A stretch of DNA of 64,000 nt from Strongylocentrotus purpuratus (taxonomy: Eukaryota > Echinodermata > Echinoidea > Camarodonta > Strongylocentrotidae), in the NCBI RefSeq assembly GCF_000002235.5, contig NW_022145607.1, forward strand, positions 40,228,029-40,292,028, written 5' to 3'. Of the stretch, positions 12,214-24,003 are shown one piece after another. The notes below the pieces were generated by a model. The model saw only the letters and a list, made by a program, of their open reading frames with translations. It was not told the DNA's origin and searched no databases. The position numbers and the translations under genes are program-made. Every line of letters begins with the position of its first letter. The stretch's first letter is position 1.

Positions 12214-12291
12214 AAATCGTTTAACCGAAAACCGTCCGGTTTTGACAGGCGGTTAAACGGAATTGGAGATATCCGTGATGTTACAGCACTA
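11645..12291. mobile_element. hAT-type MITE, 647 bp, with perfect 8-bp TSD
   Basis: GTCTCTAT lies at 11637-11644 and 12292-12299. The element starts TAGTGCTGTA and ends TACAGCACTA. An 8-bp duplication and TAGTGCTGTA-like ends are typical of hAT elements. Inside are long T runs (11731-11820, 12175-12212), inverted CGTTTAACCG subterminal motifs, and an inserted LINE fragment at about 11970-12115. Confidence 0.82.
11970..12115 (+). mobile_element. LINE reverse transcriptase fragment nested in the hAT MITE
   Basis: One frame reads HGVPQGSILGPLLFLIYFNG, the conserved RT block of non-LTR retrotransposons. The following ~80 bp (TTACACATTATTCTAAAACG to CGGCGCCTTCA) recurs at 5441-5520 without the RT block, so both may derive from one LINE family. 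The catalytic YADD block is not found. Confidence 0.6.
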
Positions 12292-12612
12292 GTCTCTATG
12301 CAGTCTACGTGCATTGCGCGACCATGCAAAAAAAAGTCAAGTTTTTTTTTTCAATTCGAGATTCAAACCTTTATCTGTTGTGATCCTGAAGGTGATACTC
12401 AATAAGTGAGGTGTCATATGAAAGCGCAGGTTCTTCTCTCTCTTCCCCACAGGGCCGGCCCACCCCCAAAATTGTAAAAATATCTTGCTTAGACTAGAAT
12501 CTAGATCTAAGTCTACTCTCAAAGATACACTCATAAAAAACAACCGTGCAGATAAACTAGAGAAAGGCCAAGGTGGTGTCATTAGTTGACTCTTTTGTTT
12601 TCGGCATATAAA

Positions 12613-12784
12613 AGTATTAATGACTGCTTTAATATTCGAGAAATAGTTGTTTTTATATGCTCTCGGGAAGGTTACAATTACATGTAGGCTATTGCCCTCG
12701 GCACGCCTCGGGGCAATAGCACAATTGTAACCTTCCCTTGAGCGTATAAAAACAACTATTTCTCTCAAAGCAGTCATTAATACT
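12613..12784. repeat. 172-bp near-perfect inverted repeat
   Basis: AGTATTAATGACTGCTTT at the left pairs with AAGCAGTCATTAATACT at the right. The stem continues through GAAATAGTTGTTTTTATA and GGGAAGGTTACAATT to a loop near ATTGCCCTCGGCACGCC. It is a foldback element or hairpin MITE. A few mismatches in the long stem speak against a microRNA. Confidence 0.7.
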
Positions 12785-13748
12785 ATACTATTGAATACAT
12801 ACTTAAGCTACAAACTATTCTACATCTAGGGTAAATATTTTCTGTGCTTATATACAAAGCTTTGGTATTTTACACTAAATAAAAGATGAAGAATTATATA
12901 ACATAATATTTACAAAAAGGCAAGAGCCTTGGTTCTAAGTTATAAACAACTATTCTATTAACATTTGTGATAGAAGAGTTCTACGAAAGCAAGACACTGC
13001 TGCTTTCTTCCGTACAGAAAGGGGTAGATCATTCCAATAGCTTGTGCCTCTGAATGACATTGAGAAGAGAGATTTGTAGAGATTTATACAAAAATTCTTC
13101 TTTTATGGCATCTCTGATCAAGGGCAGGTTATTTTTAAAACCTACTAATGAAGACAAACTTTTGAAAATATATTATTCTCATTTAAAATTGGGAAATCGT
13201 GTGGATGGGATTAAGTCCTGACATTGCCAAGTAATTATTGTCCGGCACATTGTAAAACCTCTAACTGTTATGTAATCTCTCTTTTCAAATTGGGATAGTA
13301 CCTTCGCAATTAAATCGTAAATGTTGATCTGTAAATCACCTGGATTTCCAGAATCTGAATCCCCTAGAAAATCATTGATGAATCATATTTAATGTGTACT
13401 ATGCAAGCAATATACATACTGTACAGTGTCCATATACACTTACATGTACATACAGTACAGTACATACTGCAAGCATAAACCATATTTTATATACCTGGTA
13501 CACACATTGATTTGTACAAAGAGTGATCAATAAACACTTCATTTACATTACATACATGTACACTGTAGTACATACATGTACATGTACATGTACATGTATA
13601 CATGTAGCACATAAAGCTACAGATTTTAAAGATGACTGCCAGTGAAAAGACTAATCTCATCAATTGAAAAGACCTTCAATTCTGGACATGAAATAAGTCT
13701 TCAAGATTGTAATAACACAATGGTAGGCCAACTTAAACATTCTTAAAG

Positions 13749-14216
13749 CATACATGCCAACATTTGAAAATCAGAAATCTGTACAAATTATGCTATTTAA
13801 AAAAAAAAGAGGAACAATCCTAACTCTCCTATTCAATACTACAGACAAATTTGTACAGGAAGAGGAACACCTGCATTAAAATGATAATACACCAGTTTAC
13901 AGTTGTATCAGTGCGCATGCGCAGACAGTTGACCTCGGGTCATTGGCCCCGGAAGCGGGGCCAATAACGTTTGCGCAGTGGTATTTATGCGTAAATTAAG
14001 ATTGCGCCCATGCAAATGATGATGTGCGCGCACAACGCAGCGCGTAGGCAGTGATGTCATCATAATTTGCATGGGCGCAATCTTAATTTAGGCATAAATA
14101 CATGACCTCTAGGTCATTGGCTTTGTTTAAAATGGCGCACACAACCGTAAACTGGTGTATTATCTTCTCCCAAAAAGAGGAATGTTCCTCTTTAATCTGA
14201 ACAGTTGGCATGTATG
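13749..14216. mobile_element. Family A MITE, copy 2, split by a nested insertion
   Basis: It has the same 13-bp TIRs as the 5236 copy (CATACATGCCAAC / GTTGGCATGTATG), here flanked by TTAAAG at 13743-13748 and 14217-14222. The halves align almost base for base with the 5.2-kb copy, except for 270 extra bases inside. Confidence 0.82.
13889..14158. mobile_element. 270-bp MITE nested in family A copy 2 (2-bp TSD)
   Basis: The ends ACACCAGTTTACAGTTGT and ACAACCGTAAACTGGTGT are inverted repeats. Compared with the uninterrupted relative at 5236-5433 (GATAATTATC at the site), the insertion duplicates AT (13887-13888 and 14159-14160). An AT duplication is reported for ISL2EU elements, so that family is a candidate. 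A second, inner inverted repeat (ATTAAGATTGCGCCCATGCA and its complement) surrounds CG-rich sequence. Confidence 0.72.
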
Positions 14217-15260
14217 TTAAAGTACATGTAAAACAAAATATAATCAAATTAGAACTACTAGAAGAAAAAAAAATTCTCCATTTGCTATGGAAACATTTGG
14301 AAAATGTGCATAATTTATCATCGAGGTATTAAAAAGAATGAAAAATATTCCTACAACTACAAGTGACTACATGTACAGTGTACATTTAACACTAATTTAT
14401 GAAAGTGGGCAAAACTGCAATGTCCGTAATGCAGAAAATGCAATGTACATGTACATTGTACAAGTATGTATGTAATGCCACATTGAAGATTCTGGAGATC
14501 ACATGTTGCATCTGTTTCACCAAATTTAACAATGTCCGTCACATTTGTAGCAATAACTACCATATGATTTGAAGAAAAAAAAACATTTGAATTTGTCACT
14601 GTTTACATACTGTATTGGGTAATTCATCTGTGGTTCCAATATACTGTACATTGTATGAGTTCAAAATAAACAAATTGTGTTTTTATAAATGACGTCTTGA
14701 AGTTGCAAAAAATTCTCTGAATTATAATGTCTGTATTGATCACTAGAACTGCTACCTATTTTCATAGTATAATGTAGAATATCAATGTTTGTTTGTTACA
14801 TTGAAAAGTTAAAAGTACACAGCTCACGGTCATACATGGAGGTAAATGTACCGTACATGCACTGATTGGAATGCCAACTTCTAATGCACTTTCCAATCTG
14901 AAGATGAGGTCTGAGAGAAAACCAACCAAAAAGCCACTTGGATGGAATTTAATGCTCTCATTAGCATCTTTCAAATAAAATCTAGGCCTTCTATGTCAAA
15001 GATGATATAACAGATAGTGTAAATATTTGGTTACAGAGAAATTAAAGATATGCGTAATTCACAAATGGCACCAGAAGATGTCACATTATACAAATGACCT
15101 TAAAAAAAATTGTGTGTCCAGTCCTGAATAGGGTCTACTGTTGTGCCAACTTTGAAGGAACATGCAATTGCCATTCTTGAGATATATATCTGTTCCACAA
15201 GAAATGTTACGGAGAAAACAACACAAAAAACAAAAAATCCTAACGAATAGAAGAGGTAGT

Positions 15261-15791
15261 AGGGTGCTTTAGTAACGAGACGGAAGGCAAAGAGGACGGG
15301 AGAAATCACTCAACCGAGATCAAATAATGTATGCAGTTAAGATTCTGTCTATTGAAATACTATTATTCGTATCAGGTGAATGAAATAATTTGTATTGAGG
15401 CACTTCACAGAGACGTATGCATTTAATTTGGTTACATTACGAAAATCGTCTATTGTACGGCGATACGACTCTTCCATCGAGTTTAGGGAACGAACGCTAT
15501 TATGGCTGAGACAGGTCGTGAAAATCAACAAGACGGAGAAAATTCTAATTCGCACATGCGCAGATTGATTATTTTGCTCGGTTACCCTCGTCTTTGCCTT
15601 CCGTCATTTTCGTAATGTAACCAAATTTAATGCATAAGTCTTTGTGAAGTGCCTCAATACAAATTATTTCATTCACCTGATAAGAATAATAGTATTTCAA
15701 TAGACAGAATCCGAACTGCATACATTATTTGATCTCGGTTGAGTGAATTCTCCCGTCCTCTTTGCCTTCCGTCTCGTTACTAAAGCACCCT
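15261..15791. mobile_element. 531-bp foldback element with ~190-bp arms
   Basis: The ends AGGGTGCTTTAGTAACGAG and CTCGTTACTAAAGCACCCT are perfect inverted repeats. The arms remain complementary through GTAATGTAACCAAATTTAAT. AGT borders both ends (possible 3-bp duplication). The centre (15460-15590) is not inverted. The inner arm sequence recurs as a shorter palindrome at 33701-34007. Confidence 0.78.
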
Positions 15792-16226
15792 AGTATACAT
15801 TGTACATGTTCAATAGTCCATACCACCTACATGTACATGTAATAATAATACAGAGTTGCAGACAAAGTAACTGAATGACCAGAGGGGTGTTTCACAAAGA
15901 CCCTAAGTTGAACTTATCTCTAAGTTGGACTTAACAATTATGGAAAGCCGTTAGCATCTTTGAAAATATTTTGTAAAAGTTATTTTGAAAGGCATAAAAT
16001 GTTGATTCAAATCAATCATATTTTCTATTATCAAGTGAGATTTCATGTTCCTGATGTGGAATTTATGAAAACTCTAAAATACTTGAATTTTTGCTTTTGA
16101 ATGTATTTTTTTTTAAGGGCTACAAATGGCTCTCCATAATTTTTAAGTCCAACTTAGAGTTAAGTTTGACTTAGAATCTTTGTGAAACACCCCCCTGAAC
16201 ATGCAATATGATGCCCTTGTTCTTAC

Positions 16227-16478
16227 CTCACTGTTGTGCCCACGGAGATTGAAATTTCTTCTGGCAGGGGCTTGAGGACTCTTTCCACAGTGGCTGGTTG
16301 TGTACGTTGCTCCAACCACCCCTTTCACGTTGCCTGTTGCAAGCCATCCTTTTGTGTAGTGTCGCTTGCGAGTATAGCTCTTATCCTTCTCGCTTTCAGG
16401 GACTGTTCCTTTCCACGACAGCGACAGAATAGTACAGTCACTGCGCGCTGCCGGGTTCTGTTCTAGTACTGCATACAT
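16227..16478 (-). CDS. TULP4: TULP4 orthologue, first coding exon
   Basis: The ATG at 16478 begins MYAVLEQNPAARSDC, followed by ILSLSWKGTVPESEKDK, GWLATGNVKGVVGATYTTS and NFNLRGHNSE (84 codons, ending in phase 0 at GAG/GTAAGA). This is the N-terminus of tubby-like protein 4 and the start of its WD40 region. The residues at both ends join smoothly to the exon at 3545-3673 (HNSE-VVLVRWNEP), as in vertebrates. The start is supported by an in-frame TGA about 17 codons upstream. No clear 3' splice site is seen just before the ATG, so the 5' UTR may continue rightward or begin in a distant non-coding exon. Role (family knowledge): likely cullin-linked substrate receptor. Confidence 0.94.
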
Positions 16479-19198
16479 GATTACGTGACTGAGATCCGGC
16501 TTTTTGTCAAACCGGACTCAGAATATCAAATGAATATCTAGCGAAGTCACCTCCTCAAATGATATTAAATGTGAAAGTATTCCAATCTACTGGTATCCTG
16601 AAGTACATTTTCTCTTGTGTTCAGGTATGAATGTACATGTAGATGCTTTTACAATGAGATAATAAGATAGAAACCCCTAAAACTGTAGAGTACATCCTGC
16701 ATATTTATGACTTGCATCGTTCTTAATTCTATAGTGTCCCAGGAAAGTTGCATGCATGGCTCATGAACAGTAAATATGTGATGGCTAGCAGACACAAACA
16801 CTGGTCATGATCTATGGCAGTAATTAGAAGAGAAAGGACATGAGATACCCAAGCTGTGATGTTTGCCACCTGCGTAGCTAGCCCAGCCAGGAATAACTCA
16901 ATGCCGCTCCATTTCAACTCCTCTCCCAAGTGCACTCCAATAGAATCATTAGTTATGCGATGCACAGCCACACTCTTAGGCATTGGTCATATGGCATTTT
17001 CACTTGATGCTCTCTCTGACGACATCCGCAAGTGGAACGTGACTCGGATTTATCCCCTGCATCTCCACTGCACAATAACAGCATCACCACCCCAAAACTC
17101 CTCCTGCAATTTGGAAAAGGTCAGCTCATACTCCAAAAAATGGTTGGATATTCCGTCTAGATTTTTTTATTAAAAACCGCGAAAATATGTCCTCTTGATA
17201 TGAATATTTGACACGTATGAAACATGAAACACCGATCTACGGAACACGACTTTGGGATGTGCTTATTTTTCTTCCTGTGGAATTATCAAGTTGATTAGAG
17301 GTTGATGAATGTGCAGATCATACTGTAGTTCAGGTCTACTCATGTACATGTGTGTACCTCTAACATCTACCGACACGGGAAGACTTTCACACGTAACGGG
17401 GATTCGCTTATCGTAACTCTGGATCAATAGCTGATTAGACTTTGCGAGATGTACTCCAGATCTAGAGATTTATCCCCCACAAACGTCACTGCATGCGTAT
17501 CTCCGTCGTCTCCTGTGTCTCGTTAGCTTCACTACTGCACGCACCCGTCAAGTCGGCTAGCCGGCAACCTACCGCAAGTGTATCCAGGCTGACTCATGCA
17601 ATCTAAGGACTCTTCCACTACCATACGGGGTAGGCAGTGTGCCTTGTGCTGCATGAGGAGGGGGGTGAGTCACTAGACATTACACATGCCAACAAGGCTC
17701 AGCTACCTGCAGAAGAAGTGAGGAAAAGGAGACAATTTATGTAATTATATTTCAGACATTTCCACTCAAGGTAATCAGCTACATGTATGCTGGTAGTACA
17801 TGTATTCTAAAAATTCAGCAAACTGCACATGTGCATTCTATACATACAAGAACCCACTATCATCTGAACCCAGCTAGTAAATTTGTTTCAACTCTACCTC
17901 CTACAAACAAAACTCGATGGCAATCATTACTATTTTTTGCTATTGGTCTTGAAACTGTTGATTGAATGATAAAAGTGGTTTCAAATCTCAAGAGAAGTAC
18001 ATATTTGCTCTCATTTCTGTGTTTCATAACTCAAACAGGATTACCTTTATAATCGTCAACTTTAATACACTGAGAAGATATATTCAAAACACAAAATTCA
18101 CAAAATTTGTGAAAATCATTTATATATATATATATATATATAACATGTACAAAATGTATAAATGTATGTATGTACATGCCAATGAACATTTTCAGAATAT
18201 TAGGATAATAAATTGACATTGGAGATGACTAACTAAAAATAAGTATTTGTATAAGTACTGCCACAAGCTGAAAGCAAGAACAGACCATGCATGTGTATGA
18301 CCTTGCATGGTACACACGCAGTATTAACATTGTTCAAATAAGTACATTTTATAAATCATAATTACACTATCACTTTCACATACTGTATATGATTCTCATG
18401 TTTATGTAGGATTTCTGGAGGATGCTGCCATACATACACATGTATCTGTTCGCAATTACCATGACCACAACATACGAGTGCACTTGACTTATTACAGTAC
18501 ATACATGTAGATGCAATACCAAATTAGTTTCCACTTTTCCAATGATGAATTAGTTTTACATACATGTACATGTATAATGTGTACCATAAAAGCCTCCTTG
18601 AGGGCAGCCGAGAGTGTGTATTTAGCTAGAAGCTATACCATTACCGGTATGTTACTTTTCAATCATGTACAGTACAGTATGTATGTGTATACTGTAAGAG
18701 CTTTTTGACAAGAATTCTGCATAACACATGTAAAACATATTTTAAAAGGTATGTTTACATTTTTTTGGGCAATATATACAAACTCTCTGCATGAAAATAC
18801 AGAGAGGCCCTGGCTTTATGATAGTACATCAGTCATACCATAAAGACAAAATGTTTTAATTTTGGGAACAGGATCCATCCTGTTCCCAAAATAGTATCCA
18901 CTATAGAAGTTCCATTCAAACAATCTTGAAGAGAAATGGTAGCGTACATACTGTACGGGCAAGATCTCCCTTCATGTACAATGTACATACATGTACTCTA
19001 CATTCTCAACAAGCACACTTTCCGACCTTATGCATAACCTGGTCCGTATTTGTATCGACATGAAAAGAGAGCAATGGAAATAACTATTGATTCTCTTGCA
19101 GCAAATGACGACTCAGATATGCGCAGACATACATCCGCCCAGGCTCTACTTTTCACGGCCAAGCTGTCGCCACGACAACATCGGGGTCTTCCAAGAAA
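16479..19198. other. Upstream flank of TULP4, no gene seen
   Basis: It should hold the 5' UTR and possibly the promoter of TULP4, but no TATA box or CpG-dense promoter stands out. Contents are AT-rich sequence, a (TA)n run at about 18120-18142 and several ACATGT tracts. Short open frames on both strands at 16729-17173 overlap each other and match nothing I know. Confidence 0.5.
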
Positions 19199-20370
19199 AT
19201 GAGGTGAAAGAGGAAAAGGAGAAGGAAGGGGAGAAGGAAGGGGAGAAGGAAGGGGAGGAGGGGGAGAAGGAGGGGAGAAGGAGGATAGAAGGGATGAGGG
19301 GAGAAGGGATGGGGGAGAAGGGAGGGGAGGAGAGGGAGGGGAGGAGAGGGAGGGGAGGAGAGGGAGGGGAGAAGGGAGGGGACGGGAGGAGAGGAAGGGG
19401 AGAAGGGGGAGAAGGAGGGGAGAAGGAGGATAGAAGGGATGAGGGGAGAAGGGATGGGGGGAGAAGGGAGGGGAGGAGAGGGAGGGGAGAATGGAGGGGA
19501 CGGAAGGAGAGGAAGGGGAGAAGGGAAGAGAGGAGAGGAAGGGGAAAAGGGAGGGGACGGGAGGAGAGGAAGGGGAGAAGGGAAGGGAGGAGAGGAAGGG
19601 GAGAAGGGAGGAGAGGGGAGAAGGGAGGAGAGGAGAGGTGAGAAGGGAGGAGAGGGGAGAAGGAAGGAGAGGAGAGGTGAGAAGGGAGGAGAGGGGAGGA
19701 GGAAGGAGAGGAAGGAGAGAAGGGAGGAGAGGGGAGAAGGGAGGAGAGGAGAGGGGAGAAGGGAGGAGAGGAAGGGGAGGAGAGGAAGGGGAGGAGAGGA
19801 AGGGGAGGAGAGGAAGGGGAGGAGAGGAAGGGAAGAAGTGACGGGAGGAGAAGAAAGGGAGGAGAGGAAGGTGAGAAGAGAGTGGAGGAGAGGAAGGGGA
19901 GGAGAGGAAGGGGAGGAAGGGGAGAAGAGGAAGGTGAGAAGAGAGGGGAGGAGAGGAAGGGGAGGAAGGGGAGAAGAGGAAGGTGAGAAGAGAGTGGAGG
20001 AGAGGAAGGGGAGGAGAGGAAGGGGAGGAAGGGGAGAAGAGGAAGGTGAGAAGAGAGGGGAGGAGAGGAAGGGGAGGAGAGGAAGGGGAGGAAGGGGAGG
20101 AAGGGGAGAAGAGGAAGGGGAGAAGAGAGGGGAGGAGAGGAAGGGGAGGAAGGGGAGAAGAGGAAGGTGAGAAGAGAGGGGAGGAGAGGAAGGGGAGGAG
20201 AGGAAAGAGGAGAGGAAGGGGAGAAGGGACGGAAGGAGAGGAAAAGGAGATGGGATGGGAGGAGAGGAAGGGGAGGAAGGGAAGGGGAGGATGGATGGAA
20301 GGTGAGGAAAAGGATAAGGGAGGGGAAGGGTAGGAGATGAAGGGGAGAAGGGATGGGGTAAGGGGTTAAG
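19199..20370 (+). repeat. 1.17-kb polypurine minisatellite (GGAGAGGAAGGGGAGAA type)
   Basis: The plus strand is almost exclusively G and A: variants of GGAGAGGAAGGGGAGAAGG with higher-order periods (for example GAAGAGGAAGGTGAGAAGAG recurring at 19928-20175). Stop-free frames of up to 433 codons arise on both strands because TAA/TAG/TGA cannot form without T. They are not genes. Mirror-symmetric purine tracts can adopt triplex DNA. Confidence 0.92.
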
Positions 20371-23272
20371 CATTGAGGATTTCTCGTTGTCTCGTTTTGA
20401 TGTTCTGTGGTTTCAACAATGTAGGTCAACAACTTGTGCTCATGCAACGTGATGGCCAGAAAATTCCCTCGGTGCCTTGACGGATATCGTGTGATTGTAA
20501 ACAGAGTAGACTGTGCCAGGATTGATCCTGTTCATTGTAAACATCATGGATGCTCTTTATTATTCAATAACAACACAGACAGTGTTCACACTTCATGTAG
20601 TTTGAACGCACAAACCCATATAAAATGTTACAGGCCTGAAATGAGAGACTATTGAGAATGTACCACTGTTTTTATCAGTATTTGAGACAGCTAGAGACTA
20701 GTTTGCATGCAATACCCTTTCAGTATTTGTTTCTTACGGAGTGTCTGAACATTTTTCTGCTTTCATTCAAATGAACTTATAACAAAGGTTGGATTGCCCT
20801 TTAAGCATCACAATCAAGTCTGTACCTGCATGAAGAATGCACACAATACACTTTCTTTTCATAAACCTGGTTAATCTTTATATAACCTCTTGTTTTGAAT
20901 TGATACACTGACATCCAAAATTACATTTAAAAACACATATTCTGATTTCTGAGAAAAACATTTAACTAATCAATTAATCTATCTGGTGTACCAATGGTAT
21001 GCCTGACATATCAACACCTACATGTAGGACACAGAATAACATCTAACATGACCCCTAAAGTTCAAAAGAATACTAGATCTACAGTACATGAGCACCGAAA
21101 GGTGGACCTGTGTGCTATACAAGTAGCCACTATTATTATTATTATTATTGCATGAGTGTGAGTAATTAAACACATTTTAAAAGTTGGTTTCATGCTTAAT
21201 TGAATTATTCTACATGTACATCAGTGTCCGACCATCATCTGACCAGAAGTCAAGCATCAGAAACTCAACTAGCTAGTCTATCAAATCAAGTCCCTGAATT
21301 TCTGCCACTTACATGTACTTCCTAAACCCATAAGAAATACAGTCTACTTTTAGTCACATACATGTATTTGCATTATCTTTTCATTCAGAATCCTAGGAAT
21401 TACACATTACATAAAGCATAATTATTATTACATTACCTTATTAAATTACATACATGTAAAGAGCAAAAAATCACAGAAAATCTTGAGTCTATTTCCAATG
21501 CAGTTTGTTGTGCCATTCTTAAGACAGATTTAATTCATTGTAACTTATAATTAAAGTCTCTGGATGGTGTGTGCGCTCTATAGGTTAACACTATTATTAT
21601 CAAATTGGCAACATGGTGTAAAATATAAAATCATTATTTTTATGTACAAATTTTAATTGGTGATTTTTTACTTTTAGTTCTTTTAATAAACATTTAGAAA
21701 TAATAACTAAAATTCTGGGAAAATAAGAAAACTGTGAACTGCTATGGGTCAAGGCCAAGTACATGTACTTTTGTTTATTATGTTTCTCTTCATTTGTTGT
21801 ATTTTGATGAATACAATATTAACCTTTAGATGTTGTTGTTGCCACTTGCTACTACCACAAAAGCAAAATTTTAGGGCTATTATCAAATGAAGAATGTAAT
21901 TGTGTATAGCAGGCTTTTATACAATATACATGCAGCTGGGCATGACTCCAGACTATTAAAGAGAAGTTGAGTTCTGGGAAGAGGTGAAACAAAATTTGTG
22001 AGCCATATCATTGATATTATGCAAGTGTGGAAAAACATCAGATAACAAATATTCTCTGAAAAGCATAGCTCTTCAAATGCCTTAATATTCTAACAGCCCA
22101 AATAACGGGACAGATTTTTATGCCACATGTTGGTGCAGTCCCATTCTGTGTACATTGCTTGTAACTTTACCGAGACTAGGCCAAATGATTCCAGAACCTT
22201 GCTGTACACACCAATACTTATATGCTAGATGATCAACCTTTTCTGATTGATTCCACAACGTTTCTTTCACATTTGCAATCACATGACCAGAACTCAACTT
22301 TATCTTAAACTTTATGTCACAGGGGCTCAGGATTAAATTTTTGGGTTGTCTACTAGTCTCCTACATTTACAAGTTTGGGGGTTCAAGAGTTAGTGGATTG
22401 TGCTGTATTCATAGACAACTAGCCCATTTGTCATAAATGTACAAAATATCAGTCACTCTAGAGTGCCTTCTTCCTTGAGGCAATACTCAAGAAATGGCGG
22501 TTTTTAAATTGCATTTCACGCTTCAGTGACATGTGCATGTACATGTCTGTAGCAGATACTGTGTAAAGAAGAGAGAAGAGAGAGCTAGGGGAGAGAGAGG
22601 GAAGAGAGAGAGATCGAGACAGACACAGAGATAGAGACAGAGCGAAACGGAACAATTAAGGCCTGGTAGAACTCTGCTGCAAGTACAAGGTTCAATGCAA
22701 TATGAGTATAAAAACAACTTTGTTTGCATTATCATGTCATGGAGGTACAGAGTACATTGTAGGTCATCTACTTCAACCAACTACATACATGTAATCACAT
22801 AATTGCTTCCTTACCTATTAAAGGTTATCAGGTATACGGTGAAGGGTCTATTTCCACTTTTCAGATGCTGTGAACTTCTAAGCATGTCGTAAATAATATA
22901 TCAATTGGTATGTATAACAGACTCTCTCTCATACCAATGAGTTTTGAACAGCCCACATCTTATACATGTACATATATATATTAAGCTGTCATTTATTCTG
23001 TTGTATCCCTAGCCAACATACCATAGTCTAAGACTTAATCACAATATATGCTTAAGTCTAAAGGGGAAAAAATATCTACATACATGTATCTTTTGATCCA
23101 AATCCTTACTCCATAGTCTAAAAATATGTTTTTGTCAAAAGGAAACTCTTAAAAACATTTTCCTTTTGCACAGAACTTTAAATTTGGAGAGAGTTGAACT
23201 TTGTTTTTAATAATACTTATGTAACCAAGAGTATTCAAAAAGTTTAAATGTTCAATATACAGAATTAATTAA
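20371..23272. other. AT-rich spacer, no gene seen
   Basis: It contains the right end of a TTAA MITE at 20745-20800 (GGTTGGATTGCCCT then TTAA), a SINE-like tail at 21085-21150, a GA-rich stretch at 22565-22640 and ACATGT tracts. No open frame with recognisable content. Confidence 0.5.
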
Positions 23273-23345
23273 AGGGCAAGTCCACTCCAAAAATAAGTTA
23301 TTTTCAATAGAAGCAGAAAAACCAGACAAATTCAAAATGTTACAT
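23273..23345. mobile_element. Left end of a TTAA MITE (partial)
   Basis: TTAA (23269-23272) is followed by AGGGCAAGTCCACTCCAAAA, the inverted counterpart of the right end at 3835-3925. No right end is found nearby. Confidence 0.5.
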
Positions 23346-23608
23346 TACATGTATCATCCACATTGACTTCATCAGGTCCATTCACATGTACATCGCAGAA
23401 AAAAAACATTTGAAAAACAAGAGGTTATATGAACTACCTGTACTCATAAAAAACATTGGTCTTTGCCTTAATATTCTGTTTTTGGTGAGATGTGCACATG
23501 TGCCACTTATCGCTGGTCTGCAGGCGAGGTGAGTCATGTGACCCCCCCAAAAAACTGGAATAATTCACCAGTGCTTTGAGTGCAAGCATTACACTGCATG
23601 AACTGGTG

Positions 23609-24003
23609 CAGAGATGCCAACCTCTTGACACAAAAAAACAGACCGAGTATAAAAAAAAAATCAGATTTTGGAGAGAAAAATCAGATTTTCACGAAGACTT
23701 GACAGTAACAATGGCCCGTTGGCCCCGGGCCCGTAAAATTTCAGAAAAATGTTTTACTGGTAAGTACGATCAAGTAAAATGTTTGCTCTTTCATTAAAAT
23801 TTAAAGAGAAAATTGTAATGCAAAGTTTTTGTTGGGGCTGCAGGGGTTTACTTACAGTTCAAGTTTCTATGCGATTCCGCGGTTTTGATGGGTTTAAAAA
23901 AAAAAAAAAAAAAAATCGTATTTTAAGAGGTGATATCGTATTATCGTATTCCACTCTTATTATCGTACTAAATATGATTTAATTGTACTGGTTGGCATCT
24001 CTG
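23609..24003. mobile_element. 395-bp MITE with 14-bp TIR and 6-bp TSD (family B)
   Basis: The ends CAGAGATGCCAACC and GGTTGGCATCTCTG are perfect inverted repeats, flanked by CTGGTG at 23603-23608 and 24004-24009. The ATGCCAAC core and the 6-bp duplication link it to family A (5236, 13749). The interior is A/T-rich with no transposase. Confidence 0.8.

Larger units (their letters stand above)
3674..16226 (-). other. TULP4: TULP4 intron 1 (12.5 kb)
   Basis: It is bounded by donor GAG/GTAAGA at 16227/16226 and acceptor TTTGCAG/GTG at 3674/3673. I see no additional TULP4 coding exon inside. It is filled with mobile elements and repeats annotated separately. The stretches 3930-5235, 5670-6360, 9133-10420 and 14217-15260 hold only AT-rich sequence with ACATGT tracts. 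Confidence 0.85.

Noticed and set aside
16729-17173. Overlapping open frames on both strands as extra TULP4 5' exons
   Set aside because: Neither strand gives a recognisable protein. TULP4 translation starts at 16478 with an in-frame stop just upstream.
19146-20447. Minus-strand open frame of 433 codons (and several other long frames) across the purine array
   Set aside because: Stops cannot form in a strand lacking T. The predicted Ser/Pro/Leu peptide only restates the DNA repeat, and several frames are open at once.
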